Notes under the pieces: model-generated
The model's input: only the letters and a program-made list of their open reading frames with translations
Database searches by the model: none
Told to the model about the DNA's origin: nothing
Position numbers and translations under genes: made by a program
Shown: piece after piece, positions 1 through 11,204 of the stretch
How the letters are laid out: each line of letters opens with the position of its first letter
Position numbering within the stretch: position 1 is the stretch's first letter
Assembly (NCBI GenBank): GCA_024449915.1
Contig: JAMZAV010001441.1
Location: 1 to 64,000 of the forward strand
DNA from: Sweltsa coloradensis
Taxonomy: Eukaryota > Arthropoda > Insecta > Plecoptera > Chloroperlidae
Direction of reading: 5' to 3'
DNA: 64,000 nucleotides

Positions 1-489
1 GATGCGAATTTAGGTCGTTATGATTTTGAGTTCGTCCAATCGTCCACAAGATTGTAAATCTGACTGGCTAGTGCACAGTATAGCTCGAGCCAGACCACTG
101 CATGGGCACTACCGGCTACAGTGTCACCTGCATCTGTATAGAAGGACGTCCCATGTCCACGTAGCGAACATACCTAAGAAACACCGTGCCTGTATCCCAA
201 CCATCTTGACTGCAACGACAGTGCAATCAACCGAGACGAAATGATTGCAGTAATTGAACGGTACACGACGAAGAATACTTGGGAGTTTGTCTAATCTATA
301 ATAACGTGGAGAATTATTCGATACAATATACAAAGCAAAATTAAACTCTAGCTATTACTACGCCGTATGCAACATTGTATAATAGGCCTAGATAATCGTA
401 AATTCGCTTTTGATTAAAACTGTATTATCTGGATGAAGGGAGTTATTGCATTGTGCTTCAACTCTAGGCCTGGATGGTAACATTACATT
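1..489. other. No gene recognised
   Basis: Moderately AT-rich sequence with only short, overlapping open frames on both strands. I see no domain, splice-bounded exon, tandem repeat or tRNA-like box. Confidence 0.5.
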
Positions 490-970
490 ATAATCTAACA
501 CACTTCATGCACACGGCCTCGGAGGTCTGGGATCGATCCCCGCCGTGGGTTGTGTGTGTTACCTACGCTATCTAGCGGCCACTGAAGGGTACTAAGGCTC
601 TAGCTCCCGCCTCGCATGATTTGTATTAATAAGTATTTCTTCACGCCCGTCTGGGCCCGGGATAGAATTGGCCCAGAGCATGGCTCTGCTAATCGTAAAA
701 GGCGATTCAAGAGAAAAAGTCCACCTCGCAAACATCAGCTAGTATGAAGGGTAGTATTTTACTTCCCGAAAATAGAGGCGAGCTCTGGCAATCGTCGTCG
801 GGGACCTTGCCCCCTTCCCTTGACGACCCCTCGACGACGATGACGACAATGACACCACGAACGATGACGAGACAATGACGACCGCGACGTGAGAACCCCC
901 CCTTTCCTCCCCTTACCCGTGGCTGGTTCTGACCAGCATGGGCCCCTCCTCCTTCCCCTTTAGTGGTGCA
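490..970 (+). repeat. SINE-like repeat, copy A (GTCGTAAAAGGCGA type)
   Basis: A tRNA-like B box (GGATCGATCCC, about 530-541) is followed by a body with a 'GATAGAATTGGCCCAGAGCA' block and 'ATCGTAAAAGGCGATTC' near 694-710. A 'GAGGCGAGCTCTGGCA' block follows near 775-790, then a run of GAC/GAT trinucleotides. The same order of blocks returns at 29868-30130, which makes this a dispersed family. The class is inferred from the B box and body; I cannot place the exact ends. Confidence 0.5.
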
Positions 971-1892
971 TTATGACCTAACGGTTGACGCGTCCTTAAT
1001 CCAAATAAACAAAACAAATTTAAAAAATGATAAGAAAGGGCGATTCACTTTTTTTTTATCTGAAAACTGATGACTACTGGATATCGATGGCATTATTGTC
1101 GAGCTCGCTAATTTATAGAATGCACGTCGGAAGTCAAGTGATATAACTAGCTATCTATGTGGCTTTAAAAGAATTATTCTACTCTTTATTTTTTTGGAGA
1201 ACAGGGAGAGGGTGCTTAAAATGTTAGCCTAGGTCAGGGAAGTAGGGTCATGGATTCTTTATTTTAAAATTAAAAAAAGAGCAAAAATAAAAACAATGTC
1301 TTTGTTCGGACAGGGCTCAATATTTCTAAATCTTTCGGCCTAATTAATCACTTTCATTGAAAACATAATTAATCTCTTCTCAAGACGTCCTAGTTTCGTG
1401 GGACTAACATTATTTTCCCTCTCTTATATTCCTCTCTTATCTCTTTCTTTCCACCATTATTTTATTTATTTGTCTGTGTGCGCTACGCACTTTGAAATGA
1501 TTTAGAGTTTAGACCCAACCCGGCTAATGTGTAGAACGCTACGTAGCGCTGTCATTGCACCGCAAGAGTAATGGTGGTAGCCTAGCTCGCGGCTCGCAGG
1601 CGCTCCATGGATCGGGCGGGAGCCGAGCCGTTAGAACAGACGCGAGCTTTACCGACCAGAGCCGAACCATAGATACTTATAACCTCACAGAAGGTTGCAA
1701 CCATGACATTCACACGAACCAAGTATTATCGGGGTTCAACTCCCGGTGGAGACCGTTATAATCAACTGCGCGAAAAAATTGATAGGCATTTACTTGTGAA
1801 GAACATTATGACTCTCTCCCAATTCATTTTACATTTTCTGGGTTTTCATTGAAAGGATTTAATGTTATAAGCTGCAAAATTAAGGAGACTGA
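971..1892. other. Unassigned AT-rich stretch
   Basis: Contains A/T homopolymer runs and short open frames only. No exon, repeat unit or structured RNA was recognised. Confidence 0.45.
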
Positions 1893-1908
1893 ACCGGCAC
1901 CTCTACCA
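1893..1908 (+). repeat. tRNA-3'-end-like motif, variant
   Basis: ACCGGCACCTCTACCA: an imperfect copy of the 17-nt motif that recurs through the window (one C missing, one substitution). It is followed by AATGACGTTAA, as is the variant at 2548. A TTAA-flanked element starts just downstream. Confidence 0.5.
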
Positions 1909-1918
1909 ATGACGTTAA

Positions 1919-2533
1919 AGGGGCTAAAAACCCCAAAAATTATTTTTACCACGTGATCTATAGCACATTACTACACTTAAATGACCGTTTAAAAATGTTA
2001 TCTGTAAATGTGATATAACACGAATTTTTAATTTTTTGATCCGAAATTGCAAAAATTGGTCTTGAAATTTCCTAAATTGGCTTTAACCTGCTTCTTTTTG
2101 CCACATAGATACAAGAGCATAGTATAATCTAAAATGCCTTTATAACATCGTGTCTTGAACTGTGCCCAATATACCCTCAAACACGCAAAATATGCATTCC
2201 AAATCACACCCCTCTTGGTAATCAGCATATTTGACCGAACCACTTGCCCAAATTACAAAACAAGAATATAGTTACAGAAAATGCTGTAGAGTACGTCAAT
2301 AATGGCCAATATTTTTTTGTATCAAAATCCTCCAAGGTCACGGGGCCTAAAAATCGCCCCCATGTTATTTCTTATGGGAGATTTTTGCCGATGGGACCTA
2401 GCTCTAAAAATGTCATGTTTGACAATTTTTGGGAGGTCATGGTGGCCCCAATAATTTTTCTGTTAATTGCTAAATTCATTACTAGTTAGCCTGAATGAAA
2501 TATATTTTTTGAGTTTAGCGGTTAAATACCCCT
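1919..2533. mobile_element. MITE-like element flanked by TTAA
   Basis: The ends are inverted: AGGGGCTAAAAACC at the left and GGTTAAATACCCCT at the right, whose reverse complement is AGGGGTATTTAACC. TTAA lies at 1915-1918 and again at 2534-2537, the target duplication used by piggyBac-type and some other cut-and-paste families. The short open frames inside resemble no transposase, so this is a non-autonomous element. Family assignment is inference from the TTAA target only. Confidence 0.55.
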
Positions 2534-2534
2534 T

Positions 2535-2606
2535 TAATTAATCCTGGACCGGCACCTCTACCAATGACGTTAATTAATCCTGGACCGGCACCTCCACCAT
2601 CCTCAC
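2535..2606 (+). repeat. 36-bp duplication holding two motif variants
   Basis: TAATTAATCCTGGACCGGCA occurs at 2535 and 2571. The two units carry motif copies ACCGGCACCTCTACCA (2548-2563) and ACCGGCACCTCCACCA (2584-2599). The second differs from the 17-nt consensus by one missing C. Confidence 0.65.
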
Positions 2607-3297
2607 AAAATATATTTTTGTTGCCCGAAAATCGGTTATCGTTTTTGAGTATCTCAGTCTCAGCCCCCAAATTCTCGACACAACCCGAAATTTAGAGTAC
2701 TTAAAGATAAATAAATATAAATATAAAAATATAAAGATAAATAAATCAGGTATTTTAATTTTTAATGTCACAGAGATAAAATCACGCAAGATATTGAAAT
2801 ATCTGATTTTCTTTACTTTTTTTAACTAAAGTTTTTTAAATTAATGTTGTGATCGTCTCCATCTAGTTTCCGAGAGGGTAAGTTTGTTAATCTAATGTTC
2901 AGCGGTCACTAAGACAGTCTTGTTGACGAGGGCGCCGCTGCCTGGGAGAACATGCGGGACGTAGAAACGAGGCTAAATACTCGTTAGCGGAGCTGGCTAA
3001 TCAATCACTTCAACAAAGATGAAGGCAAAGACAGCGGATCTGTGAAACATTAGTTTCTAACTTGTCCGGGATGAACAATGTAAGATAGCAATGCAGCCAG
3101 ACCGAGATAACTAAACCCACTCAAAATGGAATATATAAACCTGGCCAGACAATGTATTCAAAGAAAGTAATGTTTTGAGATATCTGTGAGCCTTACCCGG
3201 TAAACATGATCTGCGTAATAATATTATCAAAATATCGAGCTTTGCTTACAAATTGGAATGATTGTATAAAAAGAGGCTCGTATACTTTTTGCAATTT
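2607..3297. other. No gene recognised
   Basis: AT-rich, with a degenerate ATAAATATAA tract near 2705-2750. No other structure was seen. Confidence 0.45.
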
Positions 3298-3455
3298 ATG
3301 TCATCTTCAAAAGGTTTGATTGAATTGTTTCAACATTGGTTCTAATAAACAGTAAAGAGAGTTGTACATTGAATCGATGTCATCTTTAAATCGTTTGATT
3401 GAATTGTTTCAACATTGGTTCTAATAAACAGTAAAGAGAGTTGTACATTGAATCG
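3298..3455 (+). repeat. 79-bp tandem duplication
   Basis: Two head-to-tail copies start at 3298 and 3377. Both contain TTGATTGAATTGTTTCAACA and CAGTAAAGAGAGTTGTACAT. They are nearly identical, so the duplication is recent. Confidence 0.85.
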
Positions 3456-4784
3456 CTGTATCGCACATTTAAAATGAATTATACATTGAAGACGCTAGAG
3501 TCTGGTACCCGTGCACTGCTGTATCCCACCCAGCTCTAGGTAAAGCTCTGTAAAGCCTCTGGGCTGAGCTTCATCGCTAATTCAATTAGGAGTGTACCGC
3601 ACACTGCTAAAACACAACGTGCTTGGGCGTGATAGAACAAGATGGCACAGAATATGTTGGGAATAATAACATTTAATTGTAGTCTCTGTGCATTTAGAGC
3701 TCAAACAATGCCTCTAAGCGCGTTCAACGCTGCTTGGGTGATGCGATCTCAGTAAAGAGACGAATTAAGAGGACATTATGTAGATTACAATTAGTGATGT
3801 ACCGTAATGAGTAGAAATTCACGCTTTAGACTTTCGCAGCTCGGAATAATTAGTGCGACGACAAAACGGGCGGGCGTTGCCTAAACACTTAATTTCCTGG
3901 CCTGTCACAAGGAAAACTGATGGTTTATCAGGGGAAGGCAAGTTCAACGTACAAACGCACAAAGTGATGTATTCTCACTGTTTCTTCTGTCATGTATTGT
4001 GGATCTTGAGATGCGACAATTTTTATGTATTTTCGGTAGGCCTACACCATATTTATTCATAACATCGTTAAAGAGCGATGATATTCATCGCTTTTCCGTC
4101 AGTCGGTGAGAGTTTCACATGTTACGATGAAAACCGAACATGACCTCCGATTGACAAGTTTCTTTGTTGACATTGCCCTTGAACAAGGAAGTTACTGAAT
4201 GAACATGTTTGGTGACCTTGAGGATTAGGGGGCGGGGCTAGGTTATAAGAAAGTTTGAATATTCACGTACTCGGCACCTCCGCCATTTAGAGAAGGCTGA
4301 AGCAACTCAAATCCAACTCTTGACTAAGGAAAGACTTCGCAAAGAACTTCAGTCAGGATTGCACTCACCAGGGGTTGAAGCTGGACGATATCACAGGTAC
4401 AGGTTGGTGTGATTATCAATCTGTTCAGCGTTTAAAGTTATAAAAATGTTCCCCATTGAAAAGTTTCGTTTAACTTTGTTATTACTCAACTCTCGCGATT
4501 CCGCAGTTTTTAATTAAACTCTTAGGTTTGGTTTATTCTAAAGAGAGAGACAGTAAAGAATAAAGTTCCCGAGGAAACTGCGCAGCCTGGTAGTAAAATA
4601 TGCATAAATAGGATAATAATGTTCCCGCGGCGTCTGAAGACGTGTTTACACTTTACAGTGTACTCTACAGAAGAGAGCGAGATGTTAATGAGAACGGTGC
4701 TTTCTTCAATCAGGCGAGGCCTAGAGTGTCTTGTTTGTCTAGAAGTAGGTAGATCCTAATTGAATAATATAGCAGACACTCGTA
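3456..4784. other. No gene recognised; one weak motif variant
   Basis: Only short open frames. At 4269-4285 the sequence ACTCGGCACCTCCGCCA matches the recurring 17-nt motif at 15 of 17 positions. Confidence 0.4.
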
Positions 4785-4835
4785 ACAGAGCTAGCTCGAC
4801 CCTCGTCAGGAGTCGAACCCGAGACGCGAATAAAA
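4785..4835 (-). repeat. tRNA-like (SINE) fragment
   Basis: On the minus strand the sequence reads CTCGGGTTCGACTCCTGACG, a good pol III B box in a tRNA T-arm-like context. No full cloverleaf is visible, so I read it as a SINE head remnant and not a tRNA gene. Confidence 0.35.
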
Positions 4836-5769
4836 CAAAAAATCTGACAAAATAACGTTTTAATCAAAATTTAAAAAAACTTGATTAACGTTGAAATACC
4901 TTATTTACATACTAATTTAATTCCTAGAAGTTACTTTCGAGCAGACTCTACTGCAACATTGAATCTTTCTTTGGTGGTAACTAGCTCATCACTGGTTCCT
5001 TGCAAGACACATGCTTGGTATTAGTATGCAACGCGGCGATACATAACACAGCGACTGCTTGCGAGGGATTACCAAGGAACCACCAGCTCTATTAGGCATT
5101 CAGTCCGCACTGATCGTATCACAAACCACCGAGAACCGCGCGGCGATCATAGCGAACAAACGCACTTCGTTACCAGTGAATCACCCCAAGAAGAAGACGC
5201 ACTTTTAGACGAGGTATTCATTACTGGAGTGATATTAGAATTCTAGGCGTAAGGTTTGGAAGTGGTAGAGACGTTAGTATTTTAACAACCTCCCTTGGGA
5301 TTCTCTCCAGTCCAGAAATAAATTTCTTAAACTTTGTAGGAACCAACCAGGAAACTGGGCAACGTGAAAGAATCTTTACCCTGATTCAAACTAATCGTTG
5401 TCTACGTTGCCACTTGTAACTCAAGTGTAACACACGAATTATAATAATACAGGTTCTAGTTTAAACATTAGATAATCAAAATCAATCTTATTTGATTTAT
5501 AATGCAATGGTTCAATCCACAATCAAATTACAGCTCAACTTTAACCCATGCTTCTATAGGCTACAACTAAACCTGGTGATATATTAAATAGTCTAGGTTT
5601 ACATACAAACCGATGTTATGTTAGTGTGTTTTACGATAACGACCGTAATGCCAAGTACTTGAAGGTGTAAGGCCTATGTAGTTTACTTGCAATAACTACT
5701 ACCACTTTCATGCTACAATCAATGCGTTTATCACATGAGTTGAAACGGTTCAACTAGTTTGAATTAGGC
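4836..5769. other. No gene recognised
   Basis: Short open frames only. No repeat unit or conserved motif was found. Confidence 0.4.
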
Positions 5770-5938
5770 CCGGTATTTCAATGTCCAGTTAAAGTGGCAA
5801 GTAAATTTAACTGACAGGTAACTTGTTATCACTATGGCAACAACCAATCAGAAGCCTTGTAAATATTTACTTACAGGACTTGGGTCCAGATTTGCAATGT
5901 AATTTACTTGTCAGTTTAACTGGACATTTAAATACCGG
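5770..5938. mobile_element. Small MITE-like inverted-repeat element
   Basis: Inverted ends: CCGGTATTTCAATGTCCAGT at the left and, reverse-complemented from the right, CCGGTATTTAAATGTCCAGT, continuing imperfectly for about 45 bp (AAGTAAATT and TAACTGACA blocks). No coding capacity. Target duplication not evident. Confidence 0.6.
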
Positions 5939-6126
5939 ATCTAACTGGCAGATACATTTTAACTAGACATTGAGATTCTGGTGGTGTTGATAAACATTAC
6001 GATATAGCTTTGAATAGCGTGGTCGTCCTCCAAGCCGGTATGTACGTGTGAGTTAGGCTAGGCCTGACAAGGAACATGGATTACATTGATTTGATCCGAC
6101 GTGTTGATACCGGCTGTTGCATCACA

Positions 6127-7225
6127 CAATCAGCCAGGCACGCGTGGGCTGGAGTATTGTGATCTGTGCTCGGGGCCTCGTACAACTAACCAGCACACTA
6201 CAGGCGTCAATACAATCAGCCAGGCACGCGTGGGCTGGAGTATTTTGATCAGTGCTCGGGGCCTCGTACAACTAACCAGCACACTAGGCGTCATTACAAT
6301 CAGCCAGGCACGCGTGGGCTGGAGTATTGTGATCAGTGCTCGGGGCCTCGTACAACTAACCAGCACACTACAGGCGTCAATACAATTGCCAGGCACGCGG
6401 GGCTGGAGTATTGTGATCAGTGCTCGGGGCCTCGTACAACTAACCAGCACACTAGGCGTCATTACAATCAGCCAGGGACGCGTGGGCTGGAGTATTGTGA
6501 TCAGTGCTCGGGGGCCTCGTACAACTAACCAGCACACTACAGGCGTCAATACAATCAGCCAGGCACGCGTGGGCTGGAGTATTGTGATCAGTGCTCGGGG
6601 CCTCGTACAACTAACCAGCCACCCACAAAAGGGGTCAATAAATCAGCCAGGCACGCGTGGGCTGGAGTATTGTGATCATGCTCGGGGCCTCGTACAACTA
6701 ACCAGCACACTACAGGCGTCAAATACAAACAGCCAGGCACGCGTGGGCTGAAGTATTGTGATCGTGCTCGGGGCCTCGTACAACTAACCAACACACTACA
6801 GGCGTCAATACAATCAGCCAGGCACGCGTGGGCTGGAGTATTGTGATCTGTGCTCGGGGCCTCGTAAAAACTAACCAACACACTAGGCGTCAATACAATC
6901 AGGCAGGCACGCGTGGGCTGGAGTATTGTGATCAGTTTCTCGGGGCCTCGTAACAAAACTAACCACACACTACAGGCGTCAATTACAATCAGCCAGGCAC
7001 GCGTGGGCTGGAGTATTGTGATCAGTGCTCGGGGCCTCGTACAACTAACCAGCACACTACAGGCGTCAATACAATCGCCAGGCCGCGTGGGCTGGAGTAT
7101 TGTGATCAGTGCTCGGGGCCTCGTACAACTACCAGCACACTACAGGCGTCAATACAATCAGCCAGGCACGCGTGGGCTGGAGTATTGTGATCAGTGCTCG
7201 GGGCCTCGTACAACTAACCAGCACG
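6127..7225 (+). repeat. Satellite, 86-bp unit, about 13 copies
   Basis: Head-to-tail units contain CAGCCAGGCACGCGTGGGCT, GGAGTATTGTGATCAGTGCT and CGGGGCCTCGTACAACTAAC. Unit length is 82-90 bp, mostly 86; some units lack an ACA before GGCGTCA. Long open frames on both strands are products of the repeat and not genes. Copies differ by a few substitutions and single-base indels. Confidence 0.95.
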
Positions 7226-8186
7226 GAAAATCAGATCGACGTCACACTAACGAAGCTTGACTGACAGGCTTCTTACTTCACGTCTCGATAGCTCTCGTGT
7301 CGGCCACGATCTCGCATTCACACGGAGGTGAAGCCAAACAACGTGTTTACCACAGAGGGTGTGTTTACTAAAGTTATCGACAGTGAAGGTCGAGTGACAA
7401 CTTGTAAGGAGGGAGAACTGCAACACCTCATATTTTTATCTACCAAATAGATAGTTTTACTTACATCTGCTTAATAGTTGTGAATTACATTAAAGGGACA
7501 TTGACTGAAGACTTTAAAAGTGTAAAAAGTTATATTTGAGTGTAAATAACGATAATAGTGAATTACTATTATCCCTCCGTATTTGTCTAATCTGCCACTA
7601 ACGTTTTTTCGATCGACAATGTTAGTGGGCAAATACGAAGATGTTTTTGAAAATGATGTTTAGATGAATTTTTTCGGTTGAAATTTGAATATTTGTACTT
7701 ACAGAGGGGTTGTTTTCTTAACTACTGGTTATACAATTTACATTTTAACAGGTTATAATAATTGCAATTTCGTCTGAAATAGCAGCGTCTGCTCCAGCAC
7801 CCCCTGACCTCGGAGGCGTCGCGACGCCTGGTGGGTGCTTCACACTTCATCGGCGTCCAAGGAGTGATTTACACCGCGCCGAGCACAGCGCTAATGCGCG
7901 CGTGTGGGGGAAATAAGTTTCCATTATGCCAAGACAAACTGGCCGAATATTAGGAAAGAAATGGCCGGCAAAGAATCGGGCCGAGATGGAAATATTATGC
8001 CTGCCTTGCGGAGATTGTGTTTCATAAGTTGGGCTACGAGTTGCTGGCAAACTCCCATCAGAGAACAACTTTGTTCTGGCGATGTTTCGTTTGTTCTGGC
8101 TTCCTCTTTACTCTCATCGACCTCGCAATGTTCGGACAACTCGATCCAGAAACTGTTGACCGTTGAAAGAAACTTGGCATCGTGTA
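7226..8186. other. No gene recognised; one stem-loop
   Basis: At 7578-7637 CGTATTTG and CCACTAAC pair with GTTAGTGG and CAAATACG across a short loop, giving an interrupted stem. TTAAAGGGACATTGACTG near 7490 resembles a TTAA-type element end, but I found no partner end. Otherwise nothing recognised. Confidence 0.4.
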
Positions 8187-8450
8187 CGGTCCACTAAATC
8201 TTCTAGTTCTGTATGGTTCTATCGGAGTTTCTGCGGACCTCAACTACCCATCAAATAGCCTCCATGTTGGGGTACACACATTGGGCAAAGTTTTTTATGT
8301 CTTTGAGCACGGTCCACTAAATCTTCTAGTTCTGTATGGTTCTATCGGAGTTTCTGCGGACCTCAACTACCCATCAAATAGCCTCCATGTTGGTAAGCAC
8401 ATTGGGTAAAGTTTTTTATGTCTTTGAGCACGGTCCACTAAATCTCCTGG
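8187..8450 (+). repeat. About 122-bp tandem repeat, 2 full copies plus partial
   Basis: CGGTCCACTAAATCTTCTAG starts copies at 8187 and 8310; a third, partial copy begins at 8431 and diverges. Unit lengths are 123 and 121 bp. Near-identity indicates recent duplication. Confidence 0.9.
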
Positions 8451-9559
8451 TGGAGTTTCAGCGAAGTTTTGTGCGATCTACTTTGCCGTGTCTGTCTCTT
8501 CTATGATGACGTCTACTTGCATGTCAGAGCTGCCTCAGGTAGGTAACACACGTGGTGTATCCAGGACCTGGCTGGGGGGGATGGTTAACGATGAAATCAT
8601 GAATAACAGATGAGCGAAGTAAAACGGGAGTCTAGGGACTTCCACACGGGATTAGTTTTATCTCCAAAGTTAAGTTCGCGAAGTTCAGCGAATTTTGAAG
8701 CAGAATTCGATTCCGTGTGTCGTTATAGAGTCGAAATTGTAAGCATAATAAAATTAATGGCTGTTGTAGTCTTCTTAAGTATGTCAATATCAGGATATTT
8801 TTATATTTCAGTTAAAAATAAACACAACTCCAAAGAGTAACCGTGAAAATAGAATTAAATCCCCTTGCTTTTGTGGTGTGTGAGCTCACGCCAATTGATT
8901 ACAAACATTTTGTATTGTTTGTGTTGCAAGCAATTAGTTAAGTTTGGTACACAATCAAATTGAACATCGAAGTCAAACTTTTAAAACGGCTCCGCTTGTG
9001 ATGAACCTCCCCCAATCCAGCGCTATACCGGCGTGTGACCCAGCCCAGACGTCATTAGTCCCAAGAATGTGTTGTGTTCTGCCCTTATCTCAGCCGACTA
9101 CTTGTCTCAAGTGAAATTACTTTTAGATTTGAGTTTTTGTCTCCAAGCCTTGTGCTTCGTGTAGGTTGGTCCGTGGGAGCGGAGCCCAACCTAGGAGATC
9201 GATACAGCCTTATCCGCCACCAGCTGTCTGGCACACAGAGTGTTTAAGCCTTATTAAACGACGTCCCCGACAGATTTGCCTGACAATTTTATTAAAGAGC
9301 TTATAAAAAAGAAAGTTAAGTTAAAATAGCTTGAGAAGAGCCCATAAAATAATACCGACTTTTGACCCGTGCATTCCGGTGCCTTATTAGAATATACATT
9401 GAGTTTTGATTGCGTTGTCTCCTTGAAGTGACGGCCTGTGATGGGGTTTCCTGGGGTTAAGAGGAGGTGTGATGGTATTACCCGTATAATAAGCTGCAGT
9501 AGATTGCAATGTACTGGTGATAAAGTATAGCCCATAGGCTGCGCCGAACTCCAGTGAGC
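8451..9559. other. No gene recognised
   Basis: Contains a 76-codon open frame with one hydrophobic stretch (8610-8840), which I cannot separate from chance. No repeat structure was seen. Confidence 0.35.
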
Positions 9560-9564
9560 CCCCT

Positions 9565-9690
9565 AGCAGTATGATGAGGTGTAACTAGGTGCAAAGAGGT
9601 GTAAAGTATTGTCAAGCGGTGTGATGGGGTGTAACTAGGTGCAAAGAGGTGTAAAGTAGTTTCAAGTGGTGTAGTGTGGTGCTAGGAGAT
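9565..9690 (+). repeat. About 60-bp tandem duplication
   Basis: GTGTAACTAGGTGCAAAGAG followed by GTGTAAAGTA occurs twice, near 9578 and 9638. It sits in a GGTGT-rich context that may have arisen from a shorter G/T-rich unit. Confidence 0.75.
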
Positions 9691-9784
9691 GTGAGCATTG
9701 GTTCGCATGTTCTTGATCGTTGCCCACTCGATCATGCTACTAGCTTCTATTGAGAGGCCCATTTTATCCTATTGTTGTTATTGT

Positions 9785-9812
9785 TGTTTGTTTGTTTGTT
9801 TGTTTGTTTGTT
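9785..9812 (+). repeat. (TTTG)n microsatellite
   Basis: About seven uninterrupted TTTG units. Confidence 0.9.
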
Positions 9813-10303
9813 GCCTGTTCGTTTTTTAAGCTTGTTGCAACAACAACACTTTGCGAGAACTTTGATTTTATTGAAATCTTCTTCGACAGTTTTATGAATA
9901 CCTTTCCTAGCGTTCAAACTGATAACGCTTGTTTCTTTGCTGGATGAAAGGAATTCACCATCATCTACTCTTACTTATTGTTGTCCTTCACTGTCACGTG
10001 ATCGCATCCCTAGTATCACCTGGGCCACGCACGACCCTCGTTAGCTCAGAGTCTGCCTATTAGCAGAGCTACGCACCGTAAAGTGGCTTCTAGATATTCT
10101 GTGTCTCTCCTTCCAGCCCTGAGTTATATCTGTGCATCACGCTACCTGGGTCTGAGAGTGGCTATCTACCCTCTCACGCACACCGGCCAGGCTGACCAGG
10201 CTGACCAGGAGGGGTCTAAATATGTCTCGTGAAGCTGGTGATGTTTGTCCGGGGGTTGTTGATTTGAGAGAAGTGCAGTCAGAGGGAGTTTAACGTTCGT
10301 GGA
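9813..10303. other. No gene recognised
   Basis: A tRNA-like stretch near 10038-10075 (TTAGCTC...GAGCTA) can form a short stem. No complete RNA gene is supported. Confidence 0.35.
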
Positions 10304-10311
10304 GTGACATC

Positions 10312-10715
10312 CAGGGGCGTAGCGAGGGGGCAACAGGGTGTCCGACCCCTCCCCCCCCGAAATCAGAATAAGGGTTATAATAATACTAAATAGCAGTACG
10401 ACTATGTGTGGCATGTTGCCCTACATGGCAAGATTTTGTAAACTGACAATATGTGGATTTTCACAATTTCATAAATTATCGAGCGAATTCACTCTAAAAA
10501 CTAATAAAATGTCACTATTTGCAATGTTAAAAATCAAAATTTTCTGGGGCTTTGCGCCCCTGATCCGCACTAGCTTGGAGCCAACCCCCCCCAGACCCCT
10601 CATTGTACTAGAATACGTACTTTTCCCAAAAATGATAGTTTCAAGAGTAGTTCTACAAATAAACTTCAAACCCAAAAATTCATCCCCCCGATTCGAAATT
10701 TTGGCTACGCCCCTG
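10312..10715. mobile_element. hAT-type MITE
   Basis: The element starts CAGGGGCGTAGC and ends GCTACGCCCCTG, a perfect 12-bp terminal inverted repeat of the CAGNGGCG form common in hAT transposons. The 8-bp flanks GTGACATC (10304-10311) and GTCACAGC (10716-10723) match at 6 of 8 positions, fitting a decayed 8-bp hAT target duplication. At 404 bp it has no transposase. The 145-codon open frame across it is not a gene. Confidence 0.8.
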
Positions 10716-10723
10716 GTCACAGC

Positions 10724-11166
10724 CCCCCACCTTGAATATGGTATGTGTGATGATGAGGGCTACTTTTACAGCTAGTGATATACAAGCATGTGTGACACAC
10801 GACTAGCTCGATGAGTTGCCAGAAGACCTAAGAGAAACATCTTTGGCCTATTTGTCATGTACAGAGGTTACAGTCGTGGCAACTATTTCGTCTCCATCAT
10901 GATAGTTTGATTTTCAGTTTATTTTAGGCCGCTCACGTGAATTTGATGTATGTCACCGAAAATCTCTGGTATGTTTTGTATAAATCTATATATAAAATTA
11001 CACAGGTGTGCACGGCCCGGCCTTTACAAAGCTTATTTCAGCTAGAATCTGTGCAACTGCAGAAAATGAAAAGAAGGAAAGAAAATGAAAATGTGAAGAA
11101 GATAATATCGGTGTAGGCGTACTGAAGTCTCGGAGAGCAAGGAAGAAGGGCTTATAAATGGTGCGT

Positions 11167-11168
<2 letters not shown>
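10724..11168. other. No gene recognised
   Basis: Only short frames; runs into a dinucleotide repeat. Confidence 0.4.

Positions 11169-11198
<30 letters not shown>
11169..11198 (+). repeat. (TC)n microsatellite
   Basis: About 15 uninterrupted TC units. Confidence 0.95.

Positions 11199-11204
<6 letters not shown>

Noticed and set aside
6101..7260. Open frames of 216, 155, 139 and 115 codons on both strands
   Set aside because: They track the 86-bp satellite and repeat its translation; no sign of a real protein.
8610..8840. 76-codon frame with one hydrophobic segment (residues about 46-66)
   Set aside because: Length is within chance for this window, no family recognised, no splice or promoter support.
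10338..10775. 145-codon frame
   Set aside because: Lies almost wholly inside the hAT MITE and has no transposase similarity.
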